NCBI GenBank assembly: GCA_000708835.1
Contig: DF236985.1
Location: 1 to 64,000 of the forward strand
Direction: 5' to 3'
Length of the DNA: 64,000 nucleotides
Origin: Klebsormidium nitens
Lineage: Eukaryota; Streptophyta; Klebsormidiophyceae; Klebsormidiales; Klebsormidiaceae
Part shown: in pieces, positions 12,401 through 24,600 of the stretch
Layout: every line of letters starts with the position of its first letter
Position numbering within the stretch: the stretch's first letter is position 1
Notes under the pieces: generated by a model
Seen by the model: the letters and a program-made list of their open reading frames with translations, nothing else
Told to the model about the DNA's origin: nothing
Database searches by the model: none
Translations under genes and position numbers: made by a program

Positions 12401-14205
12401 GAGTACGCAAGCATGCCGGTAAGTGCGTTCCGCCTGTCTATTCAATTCCATCTGAACAGAATATGTCTTGTTGACGAAAGTAAACGGAAAGCGACGTGGC
12501 ACTTCTGGTAGTAGATCACGCCAACATGCCGAGAATCACTATGGCTCTCGATCTTGGAAGACCAAAAGCTCCAGACAATCTGAGAGTGTAAATCTTGCAG
12601 TCCCTCAAGACCGAAAACGTCCGAAACATTAAACTCTTGGAACCCGTCAAATTTGTGTCGTGTTCTTCTAGCCCGGCCTAACCCCCCGTCAAGATCCCAT
12701 GACGTCCTGGAATCACTTGCGCTCTACAGCTATATGGAAGCGTGTTAAAATCCTTTTTTGTCCGTTTGATTTCTCTGTGGGTTTTATCGCGCTGGCATCA
12801 CAAGCAGGAATCAAACCGGAAACCGTGCAGGATGAGTATGGACCATCCCTGTTAACGAACTTGAAGCCCAAATGGAGTATCTAGGGGGTTGAGGCGTGCA
12901 AGTATATGCTATCTATCAGGCTGTTTTGCGCCTCTCTTTACAAACAGAGGATGCTCACATCGACGAATATTTTCGACAAACATTGGCACTCGTCTCATAT
13001 TTCATCCACTCAAGAGCTTTTAGTCCATTCTGACCTACTTTACGCTAACTTGTCGATCAGTCACGTGCAATGGAACAAATGCCGCAAGAGGGAAAAGCGG
13101 GGGGGCTCGGGGGGCTGCAGCCCCCCTGGTTTTGGGGGTGGAAAAAGGGACGGGGGAATACGTTCCGGGCAAGTATCATCGTTGGTTTTGGCTGCAGGTT
13201 CCCTTCGCGTTCTACCACTTGCTGAACGTCATGGCCATCGGATACCTGCTGCTGCTGGCTTACACTCAGGTAATCGCGGTTCGCGTTTCGCGCCCCGATC
13301 CTGGATTCTCAAGTTTGTGAGAAGCGCCTGTCAAATGCGGACTGGCTTACAGAGTGTTCCAAGTCGGGCCTCTTTTGCTGGGTCCCTTGCTTCTTAAGGT
13401 GGGCTCGAATCGTATTCCGCTGCTGTTTTCGAGTCCGCCTGCAATCGAGCGGATCCTAGTTGGAGATTTGCAATTTTCTTTGTTGAGGGCATGAACCCTG
13501 GTATATGGTATCACGACCGGAACATTCCCTTCGGCAGGCACAAAGAGAAGCCACTTCCGAGCACGTTCAGTGAATGGAACTCAAGAAGATAATAATAAGC
13601 CAGGATAATGATAAGTTAACCGCACAAGGACGGGTAGGGTTAGTTTGGTGGTTAGGGCGGGTACGGGGTGCGGAGCAGGTATCTTTGTGGGTTAGGGTTT
13701 CTAGATTTAGTCAGAGCTCATTATTATCTTGGCTCATTATTACCTTTCTTGAGATTCATGTTCAGTGGTGGCCTCCGTTTACGCTCTCTGTTGGTCTGCA
13801 GTTCTGCGAGAGTAGGCCGATGTTCAGTAGGCTGGCTTCGTTCTCTTGTACTTTCAAAGTAGGCTCCGACAGGCCTTGCTGACCTTAGGCTGACGTGCGG
13901 AAAGCCGTGCTTAGACATACGCTTCGTCCGCCAACGAGCGAGCACACGCCCCTTTCATCTTACCCACTATACTCTCGAGGTTTACTCTCGTTCAGGTGTT
14001 CTCGTCCTACTTCTACGGCATTTTCCCCATGGCGCTCACCGCTTTAGTTACGCTCGGCCTGCGCGAGCTGTCCAACGCGCTCGCGGACCCGTTCAACGAG
14101 GACGACACGGACATTGCGATTCTGGACATGGCGGCGAGCGCGCGCGCAGAGTTCAAGGCCATCCTGGACTTTGAGCTGCCCGACTACGAGAACAAGGAAG
14201 ACTAG
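9497..14205 (+). CDS. Bestrophin-family anion channel, intact copy
   Basis: Six exons join in phase: 9497-9676, 10860-11152, 11506-11800, 12278-12418, 13198-13269 and 13996-14205, giving 396 aa. The first donor could instead be at 9716, adding 13 residues (409 aa). The start is the ATG matched in both copies (MNGQEP here, MDGQEP in the left copy). Family features are seen in order: NANTPLRLLFRLSG and a first membrane helix, the QTTQSYNRF segment followed by a Cys-Cys stretch (residues about 150-165), VPFAFYHLLNV (about 305-328), and the acidic DPFNEDDTD near 360, which matches the bestrophin Ca-clasp type motif. Bestrophins are pentameric membrane channels for chloride or bicarbonate; in green algae and plants, members act in the thylakoid. 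No clear transit peptide is visible, so location is open. Intron 5 carries a transposon insertion. Confidence 0.85.
11801..12277. repeat. Degenerate G-rich repeat core in intron 3 (also 1945-2045)
   Basis: Around 12180-12235 (minus strand) and at the matching intron position of the left copy (1945-2045) lies a diverged piece with GGACGGGT and GGGTGCGG words, like the centre of the element at 13573-13759. Because it is in both arms it predates the duplication. No ends can be recognised. Confidence 0.4.
13573..13759. mobile_element. 187-bp hAT-like MITE in intron 5
   Basis: The element has imperfect terminal inverted repeats of about 40 bp (left starting ATGGAACTCAAGAAG, right end read in reverse ATGAATCTCAAGAAAGG, both followed by AATAATRAGCC). 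It is flanked by an exact 8-bp direct repeat GTTCAGTG at 13565-13572 and 13760-13767. The left arm has the uninterrupted empty site (GTTCAATG, near 590-600, opposite strand). An 8-bp duplication is typical of hAT transposons; no transposase is encoded. The centre is G-rich with GGGTTAG words. Confidence 0.85.
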
Positions 14206-15499
14206 TTTGGCGACTGTGCGGCGGAGTTAGAGAGGAAAAAAGGGTGGAGAAAAGAAGGGAAATGCAAGGGAGGAGTCAGGACCTGACGGTTGCAAAAGAG
14301 AACTAGAAATAGGAAGGGGGGAGCAAGATAGAAAAGAAGGAGAAGGGCAAGAGAGGTAGGGAAAGTTAAGAAGGATAAAGGAGGAGGAAAAACGCAACCG
14401 CTAAGGGAAAGCGGGGGCAATTGACAGGGCTGCAGCGTAACGCTTGCGCGGCCTGCTTCGAAGTTTGGAACCATTTTGGAGATCAAAGGAACTAGTGACG
14501 CGAATCTGCGAGCGGTTTTGTCCTACTTATATATTGTGCTTAATGCGCAGCGACGGTAGCCTAGCGTTCTTGCGTCCAGTGCCCGACAAGACTCTGTCTT
14601 GCAGTCTGTACCTTTGACATAAGTAAACCGTGGATACGCGCAGCAGTGATGACGGTAGCCGGTTTAGATCAAGCACGGGGTTAAATGTAGTACGTCGTTG
14701 TAACGTAGGCATGCAAGCCAGTTAAAGGAGATACGTACAATGACTAGATAGTCAATCATGCATATATGTTTCTGGGCTGAGGTAGAAGCATGGCAGGACT
14801 TTTGGACTTAATACCTGCAGGAGGTCGTGCACTGTACGTCATCGAAGCTAGCTCCAACAGGATCGAAAGCCTGCACGTTCCGGGCTCCGTTTAAGGACCT
14901 AGATTTGCTATGAGTTTAGTCAGCCATAACCTCATTCATGAGCTAGATCCGAGCTAATCGCCGCGCGTCCTTCATTGAAGGAGAAAAACTCAACGTACTA
15001 AAAATGAACTTTGCATGTTGTATCTGTGACCATGCATTCGGGCCAAGCCGAGCGCTGAGTACATGTGCCGGCCATGCAGTACGTCGCATTCACTAGTAGC
15101 TTCGCATTCGCGCCAGGCTTCAGTCCGTTGTGGCCTAGCAGGAGCCAACTGCAATGATCAAAACGGCCCAGCCAACCGGTACGGTATCACTGGCATGAGT
15201 TCAAATGGCCGGACCTTCGAACTCCCCCGCAAGGGCCGCGCACAGACCCGCTGGCCGCGGCCAGGAACGGATCACATTGATCGATCCCAATTCGATCTGG
15301 CGTCTTCGATCAGAAGAATTAACGTAATGCATGAAAATCAAAAGCACGGATGCTCTAGTGCGTGCCCTGGACTTGATATAAGAGCACTTTTTGTCATATT
15401 TGGCATCGCAGTCATACTTTTAAACGCGTGTCATCAACTGAGTGGTCCAATGACTGTTCCTTTCGTGGGCAAATTACCTGCCGGGCGCGGCTTAATGAG
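14206..15499. other. 3' intergenic region with a purine tract
   Basis: This gap lies between the converging 3' ends of the channel gene and the lipase gene. Positions about 14225-14400 are almost entirely purine on the plus strand (GA- and GGA-rich), probably 3' UTR or terminator of the channel gene. The rest shows no gene that I can support. Confidence 0.5.
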
Positions 15500-18400
15500 T
15501 CACGCCATGACTTTCAGCAGTTCCCGGAGGCCCCAATACACCTCTCTGCTCGCGTGATCTCGCAACATGGACTCGGACAACACTATCCTGCTAAAGCGTG
15601 CTCTTTCCGTTCCTCGAATCAAACTGTACACTCTCGCGGCCGGTTCGCTCACGTCGTCCCGGGCTCTGCTCTCTTTGTCCTTATGTACAAGGTGGTACAA
15701 TCGCCCAGGCGCGAACAGCTCCTCTTGCGGACCTGTGGCAGGGCTCTGGTTACCGTTAGAACCATCCCCGTCAATTCTGCCGTTTTCTGACGCGTCTCCT
15801 GCTTGCCTATCTACCGACTGCCCGTCCGTGCCCCGCCCCGCCCGGTCCCTTTCGTCCGAGCACTCCCCCCGAGCAGTTTCCGCGCCTCCAGACCCCTCCG
15901 ATCCGGCCTCGTTTCCCCCCCCGGCCCCCTCCGCACCTTCGCCCCGAGTGCTACCCCGCTCGCGTCCGTCAGCTATCCGTTCGTCGGCTCCTACCGGTCT
16001 ATCTCTTGAATCCATTTCATCGCCCCTAGCAAAGTTGTCTCCCGGTCTCCTGCCCCGCTTCTCGGCCCCGGGCTGGGTCGGTTCACCTGTGGCGACTTCA
16101 ATTTTCAGCTTGCTCGCGAGCACGGCAGGCGCATAATCCATTGCAACCGCTTGCAGCTTTTGCAGCGTTGGCTGGAGCGACTCCAAATGACGGCTCGCCA
16201 CGCCCCTCAGGCTTGCAAGACTCTCCCCCGGACCGGCCACGTTCCTGTGTCAAGCAATTGTAGCGAGTTAAGCGACAAACATTTGAGGCAAACTTCTCAA
16301 GGTTCTGAATCATGCAATTATGAAAGATTTGAAAGAAAGGAGCCCACAGCCACAGCGACTCGCGTTGTTGTGGTACGCGAAGATATACCAAACAGGAAGT
16401 AGACCGCAGGGAGGAGGAAAGGAATCAGGAACTTCACGAGCTCTGCTTGAAAGAGAAACCAATTTCAAATAAGAAGACACCATCGGCACCCCTCTCAATC
16501 CTACTCTGCTCCAGCGATAATTTCATTCGCGTTTGCTAATGTTGAAGCGCCAAAGCAGTCCAGAAAGGAAACGAAAGGGACGCTGATGTTACAGTGACGT
16601 CATCAATCAAAGTCTCAAGGCCCATCGATCGGTTCGCTCGACCCCACCCCGGAGGCACTCCACAATATGTGCGGCGCAGTGGTTTGAGAACGGGTTGAGG
16701 CCACGGTTCACAGTGAAAGAAGAGGAAGCAAGGGGACGTTGACTTTACGTTGATGTCAAGCCCACCGTTCTTACGCTCGCCCTCGCGGGGGATGCAAGTG
16801 CCCATGGCGCAACGTATGAAACTGGAGAACGCCTCACTTAACAGTGCAAAAATGGAACCAGATGGGACGCTGACGCAACGGCGACGTTCTCAACCGGCTT
16901 CTCAAGACCCTCCAGAGGGTGCAACCGGTCTTAGAAAGCCCACCAGACGGTGCGCTCGATCTTCAGTCACTGGGCAATCTCAACGTGTGGCGCCGCACCC
17001 TTCCCGACGACGAAAATGGAATGTTTGACCATGAAAAAACGGAAACAGAGGGGACGCTGGCGTTACGGTGATGCTCACAAGACTCACTGGCTGGTGAGAC
17101 CTTGTCGCGAAGGCAATGCGACAAAGGGCGCCGCGCCCTACTCAAACCGAGAAGCGCCAGATTTGACAATTGAACAGTTTGAACGAAGCGGACGCTGACG
17201 TCAAGGTGACGTCAAGCGGCATCAAAATACCCACCAGTCGGTGAGCGCAACCTAGCGACGCAGTCGGTCCATGACGCGTGCTGCGCACCATCCGAGATCG
17301 ATTGAGCTAAATGCTGAAAACTTGGCAGAACGGAGTTGGCAACCTGAGAGAACGGAAAGAAAGGGGGCGATGACGTGACGGTGACGTCAACCGCTCTCTC
17401 AACAGACCCACCAGTCGGTCTGCTCGACCTCGCGCCGGAGGCGGTCCATGGCGCGCGCGCTCGCCCGTGGGATGACGTCATCCTGCATCACGAGCGTGCG
17501 CGCAAACGCGCTCGTGCGGTCGGCGAGCGACCGGGAGAGGCACGCCGGTGGGGAGAAACAGACAGCGGAGATTTTATCCGGGGGGACGCCCACGAGGTCT
17601 GGTTGATCCCGGAGGAGGATGGTTGTGACGGCGGCGGTGCCCCCCCCGAGGGAGTGCCCGACGAGGCGCAGTGCGTATCCCTGCCCAAAATGCAAAAGAC
17701 GTCGGTTAGGAGTTTGAGCTTGAGCGGGCTGACGACGGCAACTACAAGGGTAAAATAGCGGTCACATGCAAACACGTTTTCTTCGCGTGCGAATCGGAAA
17801 TAATCTACGAATGTTCGATTCCAGGGGGATGCATCACTTTCTTCTAGCGTCACTTCAGGAATCCTATGACTGAAGATCATGCACTCATGCATGGATCCTT
17901 TCAAAGCCAATATATCGTAGTGAAATACTTACGTGTCCAGAAATTCCAAACACATGAAGATGACTCCTGACAATCATGCACGCTAGTAGTCCCGGAAGAA
18001 CGCAGTCGATGCAAATGTCAAAGGGGGTTCAGGCTGAGACACATCCTTCGTGGGGCCTCACCGGGTTCTGCTGGAGTTGCTTCTTGAGCGTTGAAGCCTC
18101 GTTCTTCACGAACCACTTAGCCGCATGCAGGATCCCTGCATGCGCAAATCCTCCATCCAGGAACTCCTCCCCCGCGGTCGCTAGGTCGGTGAAGAGGTCG
18201 TGCGCTTGCGTGGTGCCGCGAATCCCTAGAATGATCAGCCGCCGCCGGTCGTCGGCTGCGATATAGTAAGCGGGGCGCAGGATGGTGGCCTGCCAGAAGA
18301 GAATTTGTTCATCTCAAGCTAGCGGATCGGAAGTTCTACAAGGTTGTGAATTGAAAATTCGTAGTATGCTAGTAATCCTTAATCAGAGGATATTCCGCTT

Positions 18401-21015
18401 TGCGGCCATACCCGTCCTAAGCCACTATGTCACACAACCCGTCCTAGTCACCATCCACGAGTTCAGAGTCCAGTGGAGTCGTCGAAATGAAGGTTTTTAA
18501 TTTCCTGCTCAAGCGGAAGAAAGTCGTGACGATGCAAGGGAGCAGCGACCAGATGAGAGAAGAAGGCCACATGCTGTGGACCGCCTATTTGCAGAATGAA
18601 AAGGCGTCCACTCCAGAGAACAACCTTTTCAATACAGTCAGCTTCATCTTGCGAAGGCAAGATTCTTATGCTCTGTTTCGTCGACTACCTTTCCACCTGA
18701 CGAAGCGAAGAGCGTCCTTCCCTTCAATTGTCAAACGAGAGAAAGAACCTCGGCCTCAAGAGAATGCCTCCATCCAAGCCCCGCAAGAGCTGATGTCTCC
18801 TTTCATCACTACGAAGATAGAAACCATACAGCCGGTAGATTACCGTAAATCCGATGTACCAAAGGACTGTCATGGTCTGATGCAACAACTCGAAAACCTC
18901 GACAACGCTTGCTGATTTACTTGGAACATTCACTTTCCTGCTTGTGCCGATACTTACCCTCGCCTTGAACTTGGCCACACGACACTCCCGGAGCATGCTC
19001 ACACGCGCCAGCCCCGCTGCGTCCTGCGCATACGCCCCACGGGCCAGCTCGAGATGGTACAGAAAGTCTTCCGCCACGCCCCGGTCTTCGACGACTTCGC
19101 CTGGAGTGTCGAAAGTCAAGGGTTAAAACAAGAAAGCAGACTTTCATCCTACTACATTTTCTGGTTGTAGGGAAATGGCAAAGGTTAACGCCCGGGACAA
19201 GGGCCCTTACTCCAAAACCAGGATAGACGGGATGCGAGTATGAAGGAAGGTCCACGTTCCTGTTTTAAAAGGGGGTGATTTGACGTCCCACGGCGGTGTC
19301 GAATGTGCCTCGCATCGTGACCTTCCAACTCTTCATACTTATTTGAAGCTCAATCAGTGTGTGTGCCTCTGATGACTTGAGTGACTCGAAGCATATCACA
19401 GCGCAGTAGCGTGGTGCATGGAGCTCACGCTACCTGGGATCGTGTCTTGCACACCCTCTGCCACGTGCTTGAGGGAGAGCAGGTACAGGCCCAAGGTAAG
19501 GTCGGAGAGCGACCAGGGGTCCATCCCTGCGGTTGTCGCTTGCATCGAAGAGGCGATGTCCGCTAGCATTCGCAAGTTGGCCACGCTTTCGAGCTCAGAG
19601 CCTGGGAAGAAAAACGCGGGAATGAGGACCCCGAAAGTGAGAGTAGTACACGCTCTCGAGATAAGGGGAAAGCAAGCTGTTGGGTGACATAGACCCGGGA
19701 AGTCTTTAAGCTTGGAAACCGAAAGAGGAGGGTGGTAGCTGAACTTAAAATGCGCTCGGCTTTCAGAAGGGCGAAAGATCAAAGCATGTTCCTAATCAGT
19801 AACCAGCCCTGACAGGAGGAGACAGTAGACAGTAGACAGGAGGAAATACGGCGTGAGGACAGGGAGAGGATGGTGAAATGGCCAAGCTCAACAATCTGCC
19901 TTGAGAGCAGACTTTCTGGCTGTCCTTTTGAATTGGTGCATGCAGGTGGCCAGAATCCAGACTCATGATCAGGCATCTGTTCGCCAACATGGTGCATGTT
20001 CACTAGCCACCCTGTATCAGTAGTTGCTAAAATAGTCTCCTTGAATCCAATCTCCTTTGCATTCAAGAAGTTCAGATGTTCCAACATTGGTGTGCGGAGC
20101 AAAGGTCATCGAAAGCATTCTTCAAGCTTTTGAAATTGCCTGTCAGAGCAGAAGAGAGAAGTAGATGTAATTGGGGGTCAATCAGCAACAGCAAACGACA
20201 AGCTTGTCCAACTTGAAAGCCCGGAAAGTCAGAAACTGAAAACTCATTTTCTGAATGAAGCACACATGACAGCGCATACCTTTTGCAATCGCTCGCTTGT
20301 ACAGTCCAATGACAGGGTCTGCAATGTCCTGGAAAATCTGCAGCCCCACTTTCTCTTTCAGAGTGGCGTACCCATCCTTCACCACGTCCAACTTTCCCCT
20401 CTCCAGCTTCCGCTCATCATCTCCAGCCTCCGGAAGAGCTTCTATTCTACCGTCTCCATCGCTGTCAATGGCAAAGAGCTCACTGGTACTGTCCTCGTTA
20501 AGTTCCTCTTCTTCAGAGCTTGCTCCTGTTGCCTCAGCTTGTGCGGACTTAATTGATGACGCGTCTTGCCGCTGTTGGAGCCCCAGATGCCTCAGGATAA
20601 TATCCGCCAGCTCATTGTCTTTTCCTGCTCCCCATTCGCTGGCATCGAACCCCAGACGCCGCAGCCATTCCGGCCCTCCTTTCTGTTCCACCACCTCTTC
20701 TTCTTTCGCAGCAGCATCTGCGCTACCCTGTTCTCCCAGACTTTTCCCAGATGAATCTTTCAGCAAATCTCTTGCGGTCTGGAAGCTTCTAGGAACGCCC
20801 CATGAAGCGGTGGCAGTCTCTCGCAGCTCCACGGTTCTGTTGTTGGCTCGCTGCTTTAGGATCTCTAGCTTCAGTCGACTCAGGATAGCTGCCACTGACG
20901 ATTGAAAATGCGGCGACCTCATCTCCTCAACAGCTGTCCGCTTCCCCTCGTGCTGAATGAAGGGGAGACGAGACGCTGCAAGGAGCACCAGGGCGGCGGC
21001 AAGCTTTCGGCCCAT
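15500..21015 (-). CDS. Class-3 lipase (sn-1 diacylglycerol lipase-like)
   Basis: Six exons join with all phases consistent: 21015-20280, 19601-19434, 19100-18958, 18289-18062, 17680-17412 and 16244-15500, coding for 762 aa. The start MGRKLAAALVLLAASRLPF looks like a signal or membrane anchor. Exon 1 is otherwise charged and low-complexity, with an acidic DSDGDGRIE stretch that recalls a calcium loop but is one residue off the EF-hand pattern. Exons 4-5 hold the lipase core: GIRGTT with HDLFTDL, the nucleophile elbow LVGHSLGGG (Ser), and DDVIPR carrying the likely catalytic Asp. Exon 6 has a long acidic/Gly-rich linker, then FAPGRLYHLVH and MLRDH with the likely catalytic His. Members of Pfam Lipase_3 hydrolyse acylglycerols, here presumably diacylglycerol at membranes. 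Plant homologues exist but I would not name an orthologue. Intron 5 holds a tandem array copied from the edge of exon 5. The gene is divergent from its neighbour at 21623. Confidence 0.88.
16560..17411 (-). repeat. Tandem decayed copies of exon 5 edge in lipase intron 5
   Basis: About five diverged units of roughly 150-190 bp lie head to tail (near 17212-17290, 17040-17110, 16850-16980, 16690-16800, 16560-16660). Each contains a remnant of the exon 5 end and its donor. The clearest, at about 17230-17275, still translates to MDRLRR, a stop, then TDWWV, against MDRLRREVEQTDW at the real exon end (17412). Words such as GACGCTGACGT, GGTGACGTCAA and CCCACCAGTCGGT recur in each unit. Confidence 0.75.
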
Positions 21016-21622
21016 CGCTGCCCGTCAAGGCTTCCATCAAAAGGAGGACTTAGAGAAGCTGTCCTTTTTTCCTTAGCTTCCGAGTCAGCATTCCATTCCA
21101 TACATGCGCCTCCCTCACTAATTGAATGCTGACTCAAGTGCTTCAACTTCAAGCTTGCATGGCAGCTTTCTCTGGTACACAAAGGGATGCGCAGAAGGAG
21201 AGCACTGTGTCCGTCGATTGTGCAATTTTCCTCTCTGAAGGGCTAGATCGACATTGATAGGCCGTCGATAGAAGCTAATGATCATCTACGGCTCGCAGGA
21301 CATGACGCTCAGCATGGGCCACATTGCGCTCAGTTCGTTCTCACCAACTTGAAGTGACCAATCTTGGTTTGTTCAGGAGCAGAGATCCCGCCACCACTTT
21401 TCTGTCCAGGTCCACTGAGTCCGTGGAACTGCAATGGGGGAGCCTCCAGGCTGCGCTTTGACTGTTCTAGTCATCTGACAGGTTTCGGTCCAGGTGGGTT
21501 CAATGCAGAATGCTGTGGCGTACAGCTTTCTAAATTAAGAAAGCAGATTCTATTAAAGCCCTTCGACTCAAAGTGGGTTCATTTTCACTTGAAAGCTTTC
21601 CCTAAGGTCATCTAACCAAAGG
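21016..21622. promoter_or_regulatory. Divergent promoter region, lipase / methyltransferase-like gene
   Basis: The 607 bp between the two start codons must contain both promoters and 5' UTRs. A palindrome-like pair, TGAGTCAGCATTC-type sequence near 21083-21098 and GAATGCTGACTCA at 21122-21134, flanks the centre. I see no canonical TATA box that I would commit to. Confidence 0.45.
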
Positions 21623-24600
21623 ATGGCTTTACATCTCAGAGGGCGCTTGGCTGGTGAAGTCTCGCAGCTTCGTGCGATCCATGCAGCCTTCTTGCAAACA
21701 GTCAATTTGGAGGGGTTGGGGGCGCACAAAAGCAGCGGCGACTTACAATTCTCAGATGCTCCAGGTTCAAGGCAAGAAGAAGCATCCAGCAAAAATACTC
21801 AACCTCAGAGCCAAGGAGGAGAGTTGGGGCTCGATGGGAAGGTGGTCGAAGCAGTGTCAGACGGAGGCGCCCTGGAGAGTCCAAGTGATGCCCCAAAGAC
21901 GGCCCCGGTGAAGCCTCCTGAAAAGGGCAAGGGCAAACCTGGCTCATTTACAACGCCATTGGACCTAGTTAAGCAGCGGATGTGGCAGTCAGGGTTACAA
22001 GCAGCTGGGCCGCTTTCAACAGGTCCAGCAGAGGAAACAGCGTTGGGTTCTACTGCCTCTGCTTCTGGAGTTGGGAGAAAAACGGACACATCTGCGTCGG
22101 GGGCGAGACTTTCCGAGGGTGGTGCAAAGACAGGCAGCATTCAGTATCTGAATGTCCACAAGGAGAGACTGGCGGAGCTGAAAGCGCTAGAGGAGCTCAC
22201 GTTTGATGACGGTGAGTTTTCTTTCGAAGCTCATTCCAACTGCTCATCTTTCAGCTCAGGAATCTGCTCCGAGATCAAGGCTCAACTTTCTTGCAAAGGA
22301 ATGAAGTGAAGGTCGGTTCCTTGCAACTTCTTCAGTTCAACGTTTTGAGCCAAGGGCATCGCGACTCCTCCAACGCTTTGTGGTTATTGCCAATGAGTGG
22401 CTCAGCAACATTTTGTACGTCAATTGTCAGTGTGAGCCAGTCAGTAGCAAACTCAGTGCCCCTGCTGCCTGGTGACCCCAATAGATCCTTTCACGTTCGG
22501 TCTGGCATCAAAGTCACACAGGTTCGTCCTGCACTAGTACTATATTTCATGAGATAGTCCTCTGGTAAAGTACTTTGACTTTTACTACTTGTTAGAGCAC
22601 CTAGCGTCTACTTGAGACACTGGAGCTCCTGTGCTGCCCTGAAACTATCGCGCCTGCTGCTCTCAGGCCCCTGTCAATCAGCTACTTTTCTTTGAAGGCA
22701 GCAGAAGTAATGACAAGCTGACAGGTTGTATTTATGTTAGCTGATTCTCGCGAGTCAAAGCAAGTCACTTCCATTCTGAGAGTCCAAATACTCAAGTCTA
22801 GTTGACTCATTGAGACTTCTCTACACTAATCTAGGAGAATCTGGAGATACACAGGAGCTTTAGTGCTGTCCGCTCACATGCTTCCTTATTTTGCGCAGTT
22901 GACGCCTGGAGCCGCAAGAGCAGCGAGGGGGTAGAGCCTGGGGTGAAAGCGATGATGGCCGGGGAGTTGCAGCAGAGCAAGCTGCAGCTGATCAGCGCCT
23001 ACCATGACCTGCAGATTGTTCCCATGAGGAAGCTCTTTGCCTGGTGAGACTGACACCTCATGCTCCGGATGCTGCTAATCCGGCATGTAGTAATCGGGAT
23101 CAGGACAACTTCTGAGGATGAAGCTTCAAAACGGTTGCGAGTCAACTGAGGCAAGAGGGGTCCAGACATCACCTGAGCTAGAATGGGGGATATGATATTC
23201 CGGTTCGAGTCACATTTGGACTGGAACCAGTTTGCATTCAGGTTGAAAATTGCTTCAAAATATGTGCAGTGGCGGGTGTCTCTGAAGTCTAGGTATTTCT
23301 GAAGATTTTTCGTAGCTCTGTAATCAGGCAACGGAGGTCATTGTTTGTGGAGGTGAGTCGAGCGTGCCATTTTTTGCAGGGCGATCCCAACCGAAGAGGC
23401 GCTGGAAGCAATCAAGCAGTGCTCCCCAAAGGGCGTGGTGGAGGTAAGGACGCTTAAACCTTTCTACAGAGCTATCTGGCTCTTCTTGGCTGCTTAAGGG
23501 TTGCGTTCAGATACGGGGCCGAGGAAGGATGTCGGACCTGTCGTTCTGAACCTTAGAGACTTGGACAACAGTAAGTTATATGAGGGTTATCAAGGCAGGG
23601 GCTATGGTGGTAAACGGCGGCAGAATAGTCGATTTGCACTCATCATTCTGTCAGTCATTTTTGAAGAGGATTTAGATCGAACGTCTCTCTTAACAGCTGC
23701 AGAAGGTCGTGGAAGCTTTTGTAAGAGCCTGGCTTATCTCCCTTCTCTCGTGAAACATTCAGGGGGCCACCCTGCAATCCCGGCTCCTTTCAGAGCGAGC
23801 CGAATTGCTTCCCAAACAGAAGCGTCCGACAATGACGCGGGTTGTTCAGTCCTTTCCTGCACCAGGAAAACCGACGAACTCGAGTAAAATGGACAAACAC
23901 ATCGAGGTTTGGCTTGACAAAATCAGGTTTGATCTCTCTGACAAACCCAACGTACTCTCTGCAGATTGGCGCCGGCAGCGGATACTGGGCGGCGCTCCTC
24001 GAGGAGCGGGACGTCAGCGTGCGCGCGTTTGACCGGGACCCGGTGCACGAGCGCTACAACGGGCACCATTCCCCGGTCACTCCGGAGCAGCTGAGCGCTC
24101 TGGCGGAACGGATCGAGTATCCGAAGAAGTTGGAGCTGAATCTGGACGTAGAAATGATCCGGAGGCTTGGGTTCGGCTGGGTCGAAGGTGAGAAGAGAGA
24201 ATCCATGCGTCAAAGGAACGGCCACACTTGTATAGGCCCTTCTTGTAGAAAGCACCCTGGAATAACTTTGGGAGATAGAGAAGCAGTCGCTGAAGCATGC
24301 GCAGTGGCCGGCGAGCCCGAGCACGCGTATACTGGGGACGGCACAAGAATCGGATCTGCGTCCGCGTTTCGGCTAGCACCGCTTATCAAGGTGGTGGGCG
24401 GATTGTAACTGCTCAAAAGAAACAAAGGTTGTCGTCGCTAGTATTGGATAACATACACCCTTCGGCGTCTAGACCACTTTTTGAGGCAATGTTGCCTCCA
24501 GGAACAATCTAGCATCAGACTTGTTTGAGCTCTACGCATTTTGCTTCGAGCCGTTGGTTTGCATTTTCGACAATCAAATTTTGAACACATCTTCTGCTTG

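Larger units (their letters stand above)
8175..14083 (-). repeat. Right arm of large inverted duplication
   Basis: Reverse-complement partner of 283-6790. The arm contains the intact bestrophin-family gene. The outer boundary falls inside its last exon, right after the codons for LREL: upstream the two arms align, downstream they do not. Confidence 0.85.

Noticed and set aside
15567-16136. 189-codon plus ORF rich in Pro and Ser
   Set aside because: It is antisense to the Gly/Glu-rich linker of the lipase's last exon, and such composition commonly leaves the opposite strand open.
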